From Deltaproteobacteria bacterium (GTDB lineage: Bacteria; Desulfobacterota; Desulfuromonadia; Desulfuromonadales; BM103): a stretch of 35,573 nt of DNA. The stretch is from assembly GCA_024279915.1 (NCBI GenBank), contig JAJRRB010000034.1, forward strand, positions 1 to 35,573, read 5' to 3'. The notes under the pieces are model-generated. The model had not been told where the DNA came from. It saw only the letters and a program-made list of their open reading frames with translations, and searched no databases. The position numbers and the translations under genes are program-made. Positions 1 to 8,279 of the stretch are shown here, in pieces. Position 1 is the first letter of the stretch, and every line of letters begins with the position of its first letter.

Positions 1-150
1 TCGGCAAATATAATTTGCTGGATACTGTATGTCATACTCCGAGAGGGTGTGATGAAATAGAAAAATTGCATGAAGTCACTTTTTTCTTTTGAATACATGG
101 CCTTACGTAATTTCTGAAACTTTTAACCGGACGCTAGTGACCCCGATTCT

Positions 151-1371
151 TTAATTGTTTTGCACGGTGGACTTTTTCGACTTTTTCGGTTTCTTGGGCT
201 TCTTTGGTCGATCCTGCAGGCGGGTCAATGGCACCTTGTGCGTTGGAATAAAACCTCTCTCAACCTCGCGGGCCAAAGTCTGGCGAATCAGATTTTCGAT
301 CGCAGCGAGCAGCTTGACCTCGTCGGCGCAAACCAGTGAGATCCCCTCTCCTTCGAAACCAGCGCGACCGGTACGACCGATGCGGTGTATATAGTCTTCA
401 GGGACTTTGGGCAACTCGAAATTGATCACGTGTGGCAGTTCACTAATGTCGATACCGCGAGCTGCAAGGTCGGTGGCAACCAGGACCCGGAACTTGTTCG
501 CCTTGAAGTCATCCAGAGCGCGGGTACGCTGTCCCTGGCTCTTGTCACCATGAATCGCCGCCGCCGAGATGTCATCGCGCTGCAGTTGTTTCACCAGTCG
601 GTCAGCCCCTTTCTTGGTGCGGTTAAAAACCAGCCCCTGCTCCCAGTTTTTGCTACGCACCAGGTGGCTGAGCAGGGCCCGCTTCATGTCTTTGTCGACC
701 TCATAGACCCACTGTTTCACACTTTCCGCCGGGGCGTTTGGTGGAGATACCTCTATCTGCAGCGGCTTGTTGAGCAGCTCATCAGCGAGCTTGCGGATGT
801 ACGCGGACAAGGTGGCCGAGAAGAGCAGGTTCTGGCGTTTTTTCGGTAGCAGCACGAGTATTTTGCCGATATCGTCGATAAAGCCCATGTCAAGCATGCG
901 GTCGGCTTCATCGAGCACCAGAATCTCAACTTGTGAAAACTTCACGGCATTCTTGCTGGAAAGGTCAAGCAAACGTCCAGGGGTTGCCACCAGCACATCG
1001 ATCCCGCCACGCAGTTTCATCATCTGCGGATTGATTTTTACCCCACCGTAGACAACTCCTGACTTCAGTGAAAGGTGTTTGCCGTAGCTGGCAACGCTCT
1101 TGCCAATCTGTAACGCCAGTTCGCGGGTCGGTACCAGCACGAGGGCGCGGATGTGGTTTGATTTCACTCTGGAGCCACCACTAAGACGCTGCAACAGCGG
1201 CAATGAGAAGCCGGCGGTCTTGCCGCTACCGGTTTCCGCAGAGACCATCAAGTCCTGGCCGGCGAGCACCGCAGGGATCGCCTTGATCTGGATCGGCGAC
1301 GGCGTGGAGTATTTGCTTTCCTCAATTGCGCGGAGTATAGGCTCGGAGAGTCCGAGAGATGAGAATGTCAT
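151..1371 (-). CDS. DEAD-box ATP-dependent RNA helicase, RhlE type
   Basis: ATP-dependent RNA helicase that remodels RNA structure in ribosome assembly or RNA decay. Visible motifs, in order, are the Q motif near residues 3-30, Walker [15 protein letters not shown], the DEAD box ([13 protein letters not shown]), SAT (LLFSATL), and in the second RecA lobe ARGIDI and [10 protein letters not shown]. The C-terminal tail is short and lysine/proline-rich, as in RhlE-type enzymes that bind RNA non-specifically. I place the start at the ATG at 1371 (protein [11 protein letters not shown]), because that is where family members begin. The open frame runs on to a TTG at 1431, but the extra 20 residues look unlike the family. 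No strong ribosome binding site decides this. It is a single gene with no partner. RhlE rather than RhlB or DeaD is inferred from motif wording and length (406 aa). Confidence 0.9.
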   Translation of the reverse strand: MTFSSLGLSEPILRAIEESKYSTPSPIQIKAIPAVLAGQDLMVSAETGSGKTAGFSLPLLQRLSGGSRVKSNHIRALVLVPTRELALQIGKSVASYGKHLSLKSGVVYGGVKINPQMMKLRGGIDVLVATPGRLLDLSSKNAVKFSQVEILVLDEADRMLDMGFIDDIGKILVLLPKKRQNLLFSATLSAYIRKLADELLNKPLQIEVSPPNAPAESVKQWVYEVDKDMKRALLSHLVRSKNWEQGLVFNRTKKGADRLVKQLQRDDISAAAIHGDKSQGQRTRALDDFKANKFRVLVATDLAARGIDISELPHVINFELPKVPEDYIHRIGRTGRAGFEGEGISLVCADEVKLLAAIENLIRQTLAREVERGFIPTHKVPLTRLQDRPKKPKKPKKSKKSTVQNN

Positions 1372-1607
1372 AGGGCCGTTTTCACTAAGTTGATGATGAG
1401 TTCGTCGTGTCACATAACAGGGCAGAAGCAATCTGCGCTGCGGAGGATTATGGCTGCTCCAAGTGCAGACACAACAGATATCGGTAAAGCAAAAGGGAAA
1501 TCTCCGTCGCCCCCTTGACTTTACTTATCATGGATATCCCCGATTCTTTGCTCCTTATCGTTTAAGATTATGCTACGTATTCAGCATACAAATAGCGTCA
1601 CTTTTGC

Positions 1608-1659
1608 GGGACACCTTCAGGAGACACTCTTACGGGACACCCTTGTGTGAGTGTCCCGG
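1608..1659. repeat. REP-like palindrome, GGGACACTC type
   Basis: Intergenic sequence with two GGGACAC units followed by a facing GTGTCCC, so that GGGACACC and GTGTCCC can pair. The same GGGACAC/GTGTCCC core recurs at 7709, 9069 and 11660. It lies in the gap between the RNA helicase (1371) and the methyltransferase remnant (1789). I see no gene in that 1372-1788 gap. Confidence 0.55.
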
Positions 1660-1788
1660 ATTCTTACTTTTATCAACAGGTCAAGACTAGGTTCTTATTC
1701 GAACAATATAAATGTATTTACACTTACAACCTATTTCCCAAAATACATTTACAGTGTACTCATCATAACACGCAAAATAAAGACCCTA

Positions 1789-2067
1789 CTGGAGTTCAAG
1801 CAGTTGCATGACTTTTGGTCAGCCGAGGACTATTACGGCTTAGTGCGTACCTTCAAGTATGATCAGGAAAAAGTGGTACTCGACAAATACAGCATCTTTG
1901 AGGCAAACCGCTCGCGGGTCATCTACAATTGGCTGCAATATTACAGTCTGGATACTTTGACCAAAGAGTTTGCGGAGAATGGTTTCAAGATTGGAGAGGC
2001 TTTAACCGACACGGTCGGCACGCCTTATAGTAAGGGTATGGCTGAGATTGCTGTGGTGGCGCAGAAA
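1789..2067 (+). pseudogene. 3' remnant of a class I SAM-dependent methyltransferase gene
   Basis: The frame encodes about 93 residues (FWSAEDYYGLVRTFKYD, then VVLDKYSIFEANRSRVIYN, NWLQYYSLDTL, ENGF, GTPYS, EIAVVAQK) that I recognise as the C-terminal third of a common bacterial SAM-dependent methyltransferase of about 250 residues. The Rossmann part with the SAM-binding glycine motif is absent. Upstream codons in the same frame (from 1651) are AT-rich and resemble nothing. After the usual family ending the frame continues without similarity through a palindrome at 2099 to a stop at 2190. A good intrinsic terminator follows. I read this as the tail of a once-functional gene that lost its 5' two thirds. 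A translated short protein cannot be ruled out, but there is no convincing ribosome binding site. Confidence 0.6.
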
Positions 2068-2098
2068 AGAGATTATTTGAGGTCTATAAACGAATACG

Positions 2099-2121
2099 GT
2101 GACACGTACAATTTGTGTCAC
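2099..2121. repeat. Perfect 7-bp inverted repeat, GTGACAC type
   Basis: GTGACAC, nine bases, GTGTCAC. The arms match the outer arms of the GGTGACACTTAC palindromes at 5922, 12202 and 13084, so this is probably a degraded member. It sits between the methyltransferase remnant and its terminator. Confidence 0.45.
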
Positions 2122-2162
2122 AGTATCCCTACTTTGAGTGTATCTACATCAAACGCTCTGAT

Positions 2163-2188
2163 AAGGGTCAAACGGAGACCCTTTTTTT
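2163..2188 (+). terminator. Intrinsic terminator after methyltransferase remnant
   Basis: Stem AAGGGTC/GACCCTT with a 7-base loop, running into seven T residues on the plus strand. It is a leftover of the original transcription unit of the remnant at 1789-2067. Confidence 0.75.
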
Positions 2189-2271
2189 AGGTATTATGTC
2201 CCCATATTCCAGAGGTAAATACCCATAAGTCAAGCCTGACACTTTTTATAGCGTGATTTAGAATAACCTTC

Positions 2272-3237
2272 TTATCTCTTCTGCTTATAGGGCTCCCACA
2301 CAAAGCCGACCTCATCGAGACTCTGAATTTGTTCCTCAGTCAATTGTTCATTACGCCAGCGGACTCTTCGGCCTATTACCCATGTGGCAAGACTGGGGTC
2401 CTCTGTGTATGTTGACGGAACATTACAGCTCCCGTGTTTATTCTTAAACTCAAGTAAGGCTGCAAATTTCTTATCCCAAAAATCCTGTTTAAGGTCCCAA
2501 ACAAAACCTATTCCATTGAGTAGTGCGGTCTTTTCTTCACTGAGGGGTTTCGTCCTGCATCTTGTCATCCACGCTTGAAGTGGTCTGTTGTTGCCCCCAA
2601 CATTGGTATGTCCGTTTATCTCTACAAATTGACAAAGTTCATTGTAATATTCAAGCCACTGGCCCTCTTTGATGTCCCATACAAACCCTAGTCTGTTTAA
2701 GCATTTAATTTTATCCTCTGAAAGTTCCTTGTGTCGGCCCCTTTGTTTGGTAACCCAGCGACCAAGACCTTCATGTTCATGAGGAACCCTGCAATGACCT
2801 TCCTTCTGCTTGAACTCTGATAATTGAGAAAACCACTTTTCCCATTTCTCCTCTATTACATCCCAAACAAAACCAATACTTTCTAAACGTGAAATTTTGT
2901 CTTTGGCTAGTTTCTTCTCTTTGTATACGACCCTTTGAGTGCTAACCCACGCACCAAACTTCTTGTTGGGAGCATACTTCGCTGGGACCTCAAAATGCCC
3001 ATTTTCTTCTTTAAATTGGCAGAGAGTTTCAAACATATCATCCCAAACGGTTTCATCAGGCGTCCAGTCAAAGCCGATTCTGTCTAGCTGTTCAACTTTT
3101 TCAGCAGACATTCTCTTCGCCCTTCTGACTACCCTTTGTACTGTAACCCATGTTGAAAGCTGCGGATTATCCTTGTCGCCACTAGTAACAAGACAGTGCC
3201 CATTTTTTTCTTTGAAGGTAGTGAGCTCAGCATACAT
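2272..3237 (-). CDS. Tandem helicase-associated (HA) repeats; 3' part of frameshifted nuclease-helicase
   Basis: This frame consists of five consecutive helicase-associated repeats of about 65 residues (PF03457 type). Each has an aromatic start (VWDDMF, KWEKWF, QWLEYY, FWDKKF), a centre like FKEKNGHCLV or FKQKEGHCRV, a WV.TQR strand and an ending like LDRIGFDW or LNRLGFVWD. It has no start signal of its own. The first ATG (3237) falls exactly where the upstream frame stops matching the repeat pattern, so this is the C-terminal part of the gene starting at 5363, put out of frame by one missing base near 3238-3240. HA repeats are small helical modules thought to bind nucleic acid. As a separate protein it would have no enzyme domain. 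Translation alone is doubtful. Confidence 0.8.
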   Translation of the reverse strand: MYAELTTFKEKNGHCLVTSGDKDNPQLSTWVTVQRVVRRAKRMSAEKVEQLDRIGFDWTPDETVWDDMFETLCQFKEENGHFEVPAKYAPNKKFGAWVSTQRVVYKEKKLAKDKISRLESIGFVWDVIEEKWEKWFSQLSEFKQKEGHCRVPHEHEGLGRWVTKQRGRHKELSEDKIKCLNRLGFVWDIKEGQWLEYYNELCQFVEINGHTNVGGNNRPLQAWMTRCRTKPLSEEKTALLNGIGFVWDLKQDFWDKKFAALLEFKNKHGSCNVPSTYTEDPSLATWVIGRRVRWRNEQLTEEQIQSLDEVGFVWEPYKQKR

Positions 3238-5363
3238 CTTAGCCAGAAATATTCTTTCCGGTCCCAGACAAAGCCTAATTCATCAAGACGTTTTAACCTT
3301 TCATCGTTTAGAAGACCGTTTCGCTTAAGAACTCCTTGATTTACAACCCATCGGCTAAACACCGTCTGCTCATTATTCTCTTTGGGGTGAGGGACAAGAC
3401 AGTGACCGTGTTCCTCATGAAACTCACACAGGCTTGCATACATACTTTCCCAAATAGCTGCTAGCGTGTCCCACTCGAAACCGATTTCTTTCAATCGCCC
3501 GACTGCATAGTCAGATAAGCGATTTACTCTCTTGCGCTGTCTTTGAGTCGTAACCCAATTACCTAGAGACAAAGTTTCCTCATCACCTCTCGTCACATTG
3601 CAGTGGCCATTTTTTCCCTTAAACTCGACCAAAGCCTCGAACATGACTTCCCACGACACCAACCGCTCACGGATAGCCTCAAATATCTCTTCAATCGGTC
3701 TGGCAAGTTCCTCGACATGCACAGCGGGGGCAAAATCACTAAGCCCATGTTTGGCTCGGCGCTGTGTCTCAACTTCTCTCGCCTCTTCAAGGTCTCCAAG
3801 GAAATCGTTTGCTCTAACATTCTGGAAGTTGTTGACGAGGTCAAAGATGACTGGAGTGCGGTCTTTGCCTACCTCAATGCATCGACCAATCTGCTGGTAG
3901 AAAATGATCGGGCTTTCAGTTGGGCGTAACAGGAGTACTGCTCCGACTTCGGGGATATGTAGCCCTTCATTGAGTATATTGATAGAGAACAGCAGATGAG
4001 CCGTTCCGTTACCATCGGCCTTCTTAAACGCCACAAGATTAGAGTTGCTTTCTGAGTCGGAACTCAGTACTCGGTAGGTCTTACGCCTTGCGTGTGTTCC
4101 TGCTTTGAGAAACCAGCGTTGAACCTCGATTTCCATTTCATCCAAGTGTTGTTGATCACGACAGAAAACAATCAGCTTGTCAGTTCCTGCGGGCAGATGC
4201 TTCTTCAGTATCTCGGGGACACCAGAGCTCGATTCCCAATCAAGTTTTATTTTTTTGATTTCCTCGCGATATCCTGCCTTCTCCTCCTCGGATCGCCGAC
4301 TCGCATCCACCTCAGACAGAAGGTTCTCAATCTCATCGTTGAGGGTATAAAGGGCGCTGATGTAGGTCGGTGCAGGGAGTATGCGTCGAACAATCGCTTC
4401 GGCCAATGACAAGTCAACAGCCACAACCCCGTCGAATAATTCCTCGACCATGTCGCGCTCATTATCAAGGTAGCGTATAGGAGTCGCTGAGGTTCCTAGC
4501 ACTTTGGCCTCGGGGTTTGAATCGAGTAGGGCTTGTACTCCTTCTCCCCAGACATCGGCGCCGCAGCGGTGGAACTCGTCGAGGACGATCAACTCGGGGT
4601 TGAGGTCGGCAATCTCCTCCACGCTCATCCGACCCAGCTTTGCATAGGTCATATAGACGGTATTGCTTATCCAGGGAATCTTAGCTAGCTGTTGTTCGAG
4701 GATGTAGTTGGATGGGGCGAGAACTATGTTGCTCTTATCGAAGGAGTCGGCAAGAACCTTTGAGATCAAGAAGCTTTTACCTGTACCAGTGGCCTGTACG
4801 GCGGCAACATACTTCTCTTCTTCCCAGAGTTCATTGATACGTTCGTAGGTCTTGCGGTTGTGGGCGAACAGATCAATCTGAGGCTCAGTCTTGTTTTCGG
4901 GGTCGCAGTGCTCGACCAGTTCAACGACATGCTCCCAGCCGTCAAGAAGCATATTAAAATCGCCAAGCGTGGCGGCCTCTTTGACGAAACCACTGACGGA
5001 CACCAGTCGGAAGTTATGGCAATTGTAACGTTCCCGTGCCTTCTCCTCGAACTTGACTAATTCGCTGCGGGTCTGATCGTAGGTGAGAGGCTGCGCGTGA
5101 TTCTTGGCTTGAACGATATATGAGACTTTTGAGGGAGTTGTGGGGTGATATAGAAGAAGGTCGGCACCGTCATCGCCACGACCGCCTTGCACTTGGACGA
5201 GCCATCCGTTGCCACGATATAACTCAGCAAGCAGTTTTTCAAAAGCTGGCCCCTTTTTAGTCTTAGATAGGGAAGTGATGGTTTCTTTGATTTTGTTGGC
5301 AGGGCTGTTTTTCAATAAGTCTTGCAGGGTTATAGGTAGGTCGTCAGAAGCTTTTTTGGACAT
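3129..5363 (-). CDS. Mrr-like nuclease fused to SF2 helicase with HA repeats; 5' part of frameshifted gene
   Basis: Residue numbers count from the ATG at 5369. Residues 36-150 form a restriction-endonuclease-like fold with the catalytic pattern GADLLLY (D70) and VQAKN (Q87, K89). A superfamily II helicase follows: Walker A ATGTGKS at 193-199, DEFH box at 264-267, SAT motif (LGTSATP), and a second RecA lobe with LLFSINILNEGLHIPEVG and QQIGRC. Two helicase-associated repeats then start near residues 570 and 640. After EYFWL the frame leaves the repeat pattern and ends in unrelated residues, while the overlapping frame at 2272-3237 resumes the third repeat. The intended protein is about 1030 residues with seven repeats. 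I use the ATG at 5363 because GGGGG lies six bases upstream; 5369 is possible. Nuclease-helicase fusions of this type often act in DNA defence, but the role here is inferred. Confidence 0.85.
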   Translation of the reverse strand: MSKKASDDLPITLQDLLKNSPANKIKETITSLSKTKKGPAFEKLLAELYRGNGWLVQVQGGRGDDGADLLLYHPTTPSKVSYIVQAKNHAQPLTYDQTRSELVKFEEKARERYNCHNFRLVSVSGFVKEAATLGDFNMLLDGWEHVVELVEHCDPENKTEPQIDLFAHNRKTYERINELWEEEKYVAAVQATGTGKSFLISKVLADSFDKSNIVLAPSNYILEQQLAKIPWISNTVYMTYAKLGRMSVEEIADLNPELIVLDEFHRCGADVWGEGVQALLDSNPEAKVLGTSATPIRYLDNERDMVEELFDGVVAVDLSLAEAIVRRILPAPTYISALYTLNDEIENLLSEVDASRRSEEEKAGYREEIKKIKLDWESSSGVPEILKKHLPAGTDKLIVFCRDQQHLDEMEIEVQRWFLKAGTHARRKTYRVLSSDSESNSNLVAFKKADGNGTAHLLFSINILNEGLHIPEVGAVLLLRPTESPIIFYQQIGRCIEVGKDRTPVIFDLVNNFQNVRANDFLGDLEEAREVETQRRAKHGLSDFAPAVHVEELARPIEEIFEAIRERLVSWEVMFEALVEFKGKNGHCNVTRGDEETLSLGNWVTTQRQRKRVNRLSDYAVGRLKEIGFEWDTLAAIWESMYASLCEFHEEHGHCLVPHPKENNEQTVFSRWVVNQGVLKRNGLLNDERLKRLDELGFVWDRKEYFWLRCMLSSLPSKKKMGTVLLLVATRIIRSFQHGLQYKG

Positions 5364-5536
5364 TTCCATCCCCCATGAAAAACAACAAATAAGACTAAGC
5401 CAATCTACGCTTGATTAACAGTAAGGTAAAGGCTTCCATACATTTCCTGTGTCCATTTGCCATGGTAGATATATCTAAAACACTTCTATTCTCTGAAAAA
5501 ATCTTAGGCAGATAACACAACAGAGCACAAAAGTCT

Positions 5537-5893
5537 TCACCTCTCCTCATCCAAGTTTTGCCAGTTTAAACATTTTTTACCATGAGGATACCCTTTACAG
5601 ACTTCAGGACGCGTCTCGTAGATACCGCAGCGATAGGTAGGCTTTCCCCGATCCTTCCTTACAAACGGACAACGATGAGACTCTTCCCCGTTCTTGACCC
5701 AAAGGTCGTGTACATCAGGAGAAATAGTGGAAACATATTTTAAGATATCGTAACGTTCCTCCCTCTTCCACCTACTGACGTCTTCACTTGTGGCGCTTAG
5801 AGTCATCATAAAATGTCTATACAAACAACATTTACCACAACGTATGCATGTGTAGCCCTCAGGAAATGGATTGCCTTTGACTTTTATGCTCAC
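5537..5893 (-). CDS. YkgJ-family cysteine-cluster protein (CxxCxxCC)
   Basis: About 118 residues of the YkgJ family (PF03692), putative zinc- or iron-sulfur-binding proteins of unknown reaction. The signature CIRCGKCC is near the N-terminus, and further cysteines follow in HRCPF, YRCGIYETRPEVCKGYP and KKC, the usual family spacing. I choose the GTG at 5893 because GGGGAGG lies five bases upstream. The frame also extends to a GTG at 5929, but that would place the first codons inside the palindromic repeat at 5922. It sits between the nuclease-helicase and the PIN gene on the same strand, without overlap. A functional link to either is not shown. Confidence 0.8.
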   Translation of the reverse strand: MSIKVKGNPFPEGYTCIRCGKCCLYRHFMMTLSATSEDVSRWKREERYDILKYVSTISPDVHDLWVKNGEESHRCPFVRKDRGKPTYRCGIYETRPEVCKGYPHGKKCLNWQNLDEER

Positions 5894-5921
5894 TTTTTCC
5901 TCCCCAGTCCATACATGCAAC

Positions 5922-5962
5922 GGTGACACTTACTCGTACCTGGCACTAATCCCTGTCCCTCG
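5922..5962. repeat. REP-like palindrome, GGTGACACTTAC type (degenerate)
   Basis: GGTGACACTTACtCGT, then GGCACTAATCCCTGTCCC. It matches the better copies at 12202 and 13084 across the outer arm and the inner ACTAATCCCTGT segment, but the closing arm is worn. It lies just upstream of the YkgJ-type gene. Confidence 0.6.
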
Positions 5963-6002
5963 AAACTGGATTCTTTTGTATGCCGCTCAACATTAGTATG
6001 AT

Positions 6003-6491
6003 TCAAGAGCAACCAAACAGTTCTTTCAGCCGAGCAATCTCCACCTTTGGCAATCGCCGGTCATGAGAATTCAACAAAGCCAACCATTCGCAAAGAGCCT
6101 CTGGCCCCATCAACCCTTTATTGAAAGTCTCTTCAAGAACCCAAATAAGCCCCCGGTATTCAACTCCATTCGATTTACACTTGCTCCTCAGAGGCTTGTC
6201 ACCTGAAACCAGAACCCTGCCAGCATCCCTGGCATAAATGTAACAATAGGCATCCTGTTCACTCAAAGCCCCCTCAGCAATATCCTGCGCTTCTTCAAGC
6301 CAGTCGAGCTCAGATTCAACAACGACAATTCCAGCATCAAGCGCTGTCGCTTTTAAATCTGGCTGGCAATCGTTCCAACATTCTTCAAAAACAACATCTA
6401 ATATTTCCGTTGGCCCGAGCTGGGGCAAAACCGGAATCCCACCGACGTCATGAAGTGTAATCAGGATATTGGCGTCGGTGAGTAATATCAA
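6003..6491 (-). CDS. PIN-like nuclease, toxin partner of XRE/ImmA protein
   Basis: Probable ribonuclease of the PIN-like fold, 162 residues. Acidic residues sit at the expected places: D6 in LLTDANIL, E36/E37 in VVFEECW, D80 in ALSEQDAYCY, and D98 in LVSGDKPLR. It starts at a TTG that overlaps the TGA stop of the upstream regulator gene by three bases (TTGA), so the two are translationally coupled. XRE-COG2856 proteins next to PIN-like genes have been proposed as toxin-antitoxin pairs, in which the PIN protein cleaves RNA and the partner neutralises it and represses the operon. The toxin role is inferred from fold and pairing; the exact PIN subfamily is not certain. Confidence 0.75.
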   Translation of the reverse strand: MILLTDANILITLHDVGGIPVLPQLGPTEILDVVFEECWNDCQPDLKATALDAGIVVVESELDWLEEAQDIAEGALSEQDAYCYIYARDAGRVLVSGDKPLRSKCKSNGVEYRGLIWVLEETFNKGLMGPEALCEWLALLNSHDRRLPKVEIARLKELFGCS

Positions 6492-7555
6492 CTTTCTACA
6501 TCTCCAAGCCAGGCTGACAACTCCTTGTGAACTGAAACCAAAGTTCTGCCCAGGACCTCCGCTGCCTTGGAAGTCGTTATCTCCTCTTCCAGAAGAGCCC
6601 TAAAAACAAGACGCTCCAAACGGCGCAACCCCTTTGGTCTATCAAGCTCCGGACTTTCTGCTGTTGAACCATACTTATCTTCTATACAGTGAAACTGTTC
6701 CCATGACTGCTTATTTGTTATTACACCTACCTGCCCCGCACGTATGACTACGGTTCTCATACTTACCTGGTAGCGCAACTTTATATCCGCAAGAAGTGGT
6801 TCTGGTAGCCATTTCCCAGCATAAGATTTAAGTTCCTTTTCGATTGCATATCTCGACAACAGCAAAGCACCAGCAAAATAATCCACCATTTTTTCTTTTT
6901 TACGACTTTGCTTATGGTGCTCATCTCCGTAATCGCATCGATGAAATATCAAATGCCCAAGCTCGTGAAGGGCAGTAAAGTACTGCCTTTCTGTTGGGTG
7001 CTCACTATTTATAAAAAATATTGCTCCATTTTCGTCTGTGTAAGCCGACAGTCCCGACACTTCATTAGGCAAAGGGTGCAAAACGACTTTTAAACCACGG
7101 CTCTCCAACAAATCAAAGACATCACCAAGTGGGCCACGTTCAACGCCTAACCAATCACGGATTTCGCTTGCCATGTTTTCCGAGAGCGAAGCGTCGAACC
7201 CGTCAAATAAATGAGCTGGTGGCAAAGTCGCAACTTCGCCGAGAGATTTTTCTATAAATGAATAATCCCTTGTGATCTTTGCAAGGACATCCCTGATTTC
7301 TGGCTTCAACGCTTCCGGCACATCTGACCTGAAGAGTATCGTGGACCTCTCTTTCTTCTTATCTTGCTCTAGAAGAATTCCAGCAGGCACCTTAAGAGCC
7401 TTTGCGACTTTATATAATTGGGCCAAACTTGGAGAGCGTTCACCTTTTTCCCAAAAGGCTATTGTTTGACGTGTCACGCCGACCTTGCTTCCCAAATCTT
7501 CCTGTGAAAGCCCTGCCTGATCACGAAAATCTCTTAATCGAAGTATTGCAGCCAT
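6488..7555 (-). CDS. XRE-family regulator fused to ImmA/IrrE metallopeptidase domain
   Basis: About 355 residues. The N-terminal helix-turn-helix (residues 5-55: LRLRDFRDQAGLSQEDLG, VGVTRQTIAFWEKGERSPS) is a typical Cro/C1 domain. The middle carries the ImmA/IrrE (COG2856) zinc-peptidase signature HELGHLIFH near residues 197-205. The C-terminus ends in a second helical segment (TTSKAAEVLGRTLVSVHKEL) that could be another small DNA-binding unit. The likely start is the ATG at 7555, with GGAG six bases upstream; TTG and ATG codons at 7576-7561 are less well placed. It is first gene of a two-gene operon with the PIN gene, with which it overlaps. The divergently arranged palindromes around its promoter suggest autorepression. 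Role as antitoxin and repressor is inferred from the family. Confidence 0.85.
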   Translation of the reverse strand: MAAILRLRDFRDQAGLSQEDLGSKVGVTRQTIAFWEKGERSPSLAQLYKVAKALKVPAGILLEQDKKKERSTILFRSDVPEALKPEIRDVLAKITRDYSFIEKSLGEVATLPPAHLFDGFDASLSENMASEIRDWLGVERGPLGDVFDLLESRGLKVVLHPLPNEVSGLSAYTDENGAIFFINSEHPTERQYFTALHELGHLIFHRCDYGDEHHKQSRKKEKMVDYFAGALLLSRYAIEKELKSYAGKWLPEPLLADIKLRYQVSMRTVVIRAGQVGVITNKQSWEQFHCIEDKYGSTAESPELDRPKGLRRLERLVFRALLEEEITTSKAAEVLGRTLVSVHKELSAWLGDVES

Positions 7556-7594
7556 TTTCATCTCCATTGCAATCAAATGTTAACTATTGATTAC

Positions 7595-7622
7595 AATCTA
7601 TCAAAACTAATCACGTTGTCAA
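7595..7622 (-). promoter_or_regulatory. Promoter and probable autoregulatory operators of XRE/ImmA-PIN operon
   Basis: On the minus strand TTGACA (7617-7622), a 16-base spacer and TAGATT (7595-7600) form a good sigma-70 promoter. It is bracketed by a perfect 10-bp inverted repeat, AAATGTTAAC at 7575-7584 and GTTAACATTT at 7632-7641, with a smaller palindrome GATTGTAATC on the -10 element. These are likely binding sites for the XRE protein. Confidence 0.6.
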
Positions 7623-7665
7623 CACGTTTTTGTTAACATTTGGTTCCCCCAAAATCTTAATTAGT

Positions 7666-7695
7666 AAAACCCCCGCCCAGAGGACGGGGGTTTTT
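7666..7695 (-). terminator. Intrinsic terminator of pcm-CBS operon
   Basis: Stem AAAACCCCCG/CGGGGGTTTT with a 9-base loop. It has T tracts on both strands and could work in either direction. On the minus strand it closes the CBS/pcm operon; no plus-strand gene ends here. Confidence 0.75.
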
Positions 7696-7708
7696 ACTTT
7701 GAGATAGC

Positions 7709-7745
7709 GGGACACTCAAAATTGGGTGTCCTTTTTGAGTGTCCG
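7709..7745. repeat. REP-like palindrome, GGGACACTC type
   Basis: Perfect 12-bp arms GGACACTCAAAA (7710-7721) and TTTTGAGTGTCC (7733-7744), with GGGTGTCC in the loop. It lies between the CBS gene stop and its terminator. Confidence 0.65.
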
Positions 7746-7790
7746 CGACTCCCTGGCTGCGGCTAAGAATGAGTATTATATTTCCCTGCT

Positions 7791-8240
7791 TCAATCCCGC
7801 CTCGTCTGTTCCCCGACCAGTTCTTTGCCGACCAGACGGACCAAACCATTCCACTGCTCGGCAATCAATTCAATCAGGTCGTCCACCGTGACTATGCCGA
7901 CCAGTTCGCCAGCATCACCCACCACCGGCAGGCGACGCACCCCGCGGCCACTCATTTTTTCGATGGTTTCCTGCAGGCCATCCTGCTCTGTGACGCTGAG
8001 CAGCTCGTAGCTCATGGCATCCCCAACCGAGACCTTGTCCAGCTCTATCTCCTCTGCCAGCAATTCAACCACTATATCCCGATCGGTGAGGATGCCGACC
8101 GGCACCTGCTGGCCATTACGATTGTCAGTCACAACCAGGTCTCCGACATGTTCAGAGCGCATCAGTTTGGCCGCCTCAAGAATGGTTGTTGCCCGATCGA
8201 CGATTATGACTTCACGATTACAAAACTCACCGACTAACAT
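7791..8240 (-). CDS. Tandem CBS-domain protein
   Basis: 149 residues made of two CBS domains (about 7-60 and 72-125), which bind adenine nucleotides and usually sense energy state. Each ends with the typical turn: PVGILTDRDIVVEL and LVGIVTVDDLIELI. There is no attached enzyme or DNA-binding domain, so it is a stand-alone sensor like many in this group. AAGGAGGAGACC directly precedes the ATG, a strong ribosome binding site. It follows pcm by 39 bases on the same strand and shares its terminator, so the two are probably cotranscribed. The target it regulates is unknown. Confidence 0.88.
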   Translation of the reverse strand: MLVGEFCNREVIIVDRATTILEAAKLMRSEHVGDLVVTDNRNGQQVPVGILTDRDIVVELLAEEIELDKVSVGDAMSYELLSVTEQDGLQETIEKMSGRGVRRLPVVGDAGELVGIVTVDDLIELIAEQWNGLVRLVGKELVGEQTRRD

Positions 8241-8279
8241 GGTCTCCTCCTTTGTGGATCAGGTTTAACCGTTCTTCAC

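Noticed and set aside
1-150. Gene or RNA at the left edge
   Set aside because: No frame, hairpin or promoter I can support; too close to the edge.
3238-3240. Programmed frameshift in the helicase gene
   Set aside because: No slippery heptamer, Shine-Dalgarno stimulator or following hairpin at the junction; simple one-base loss is enough.
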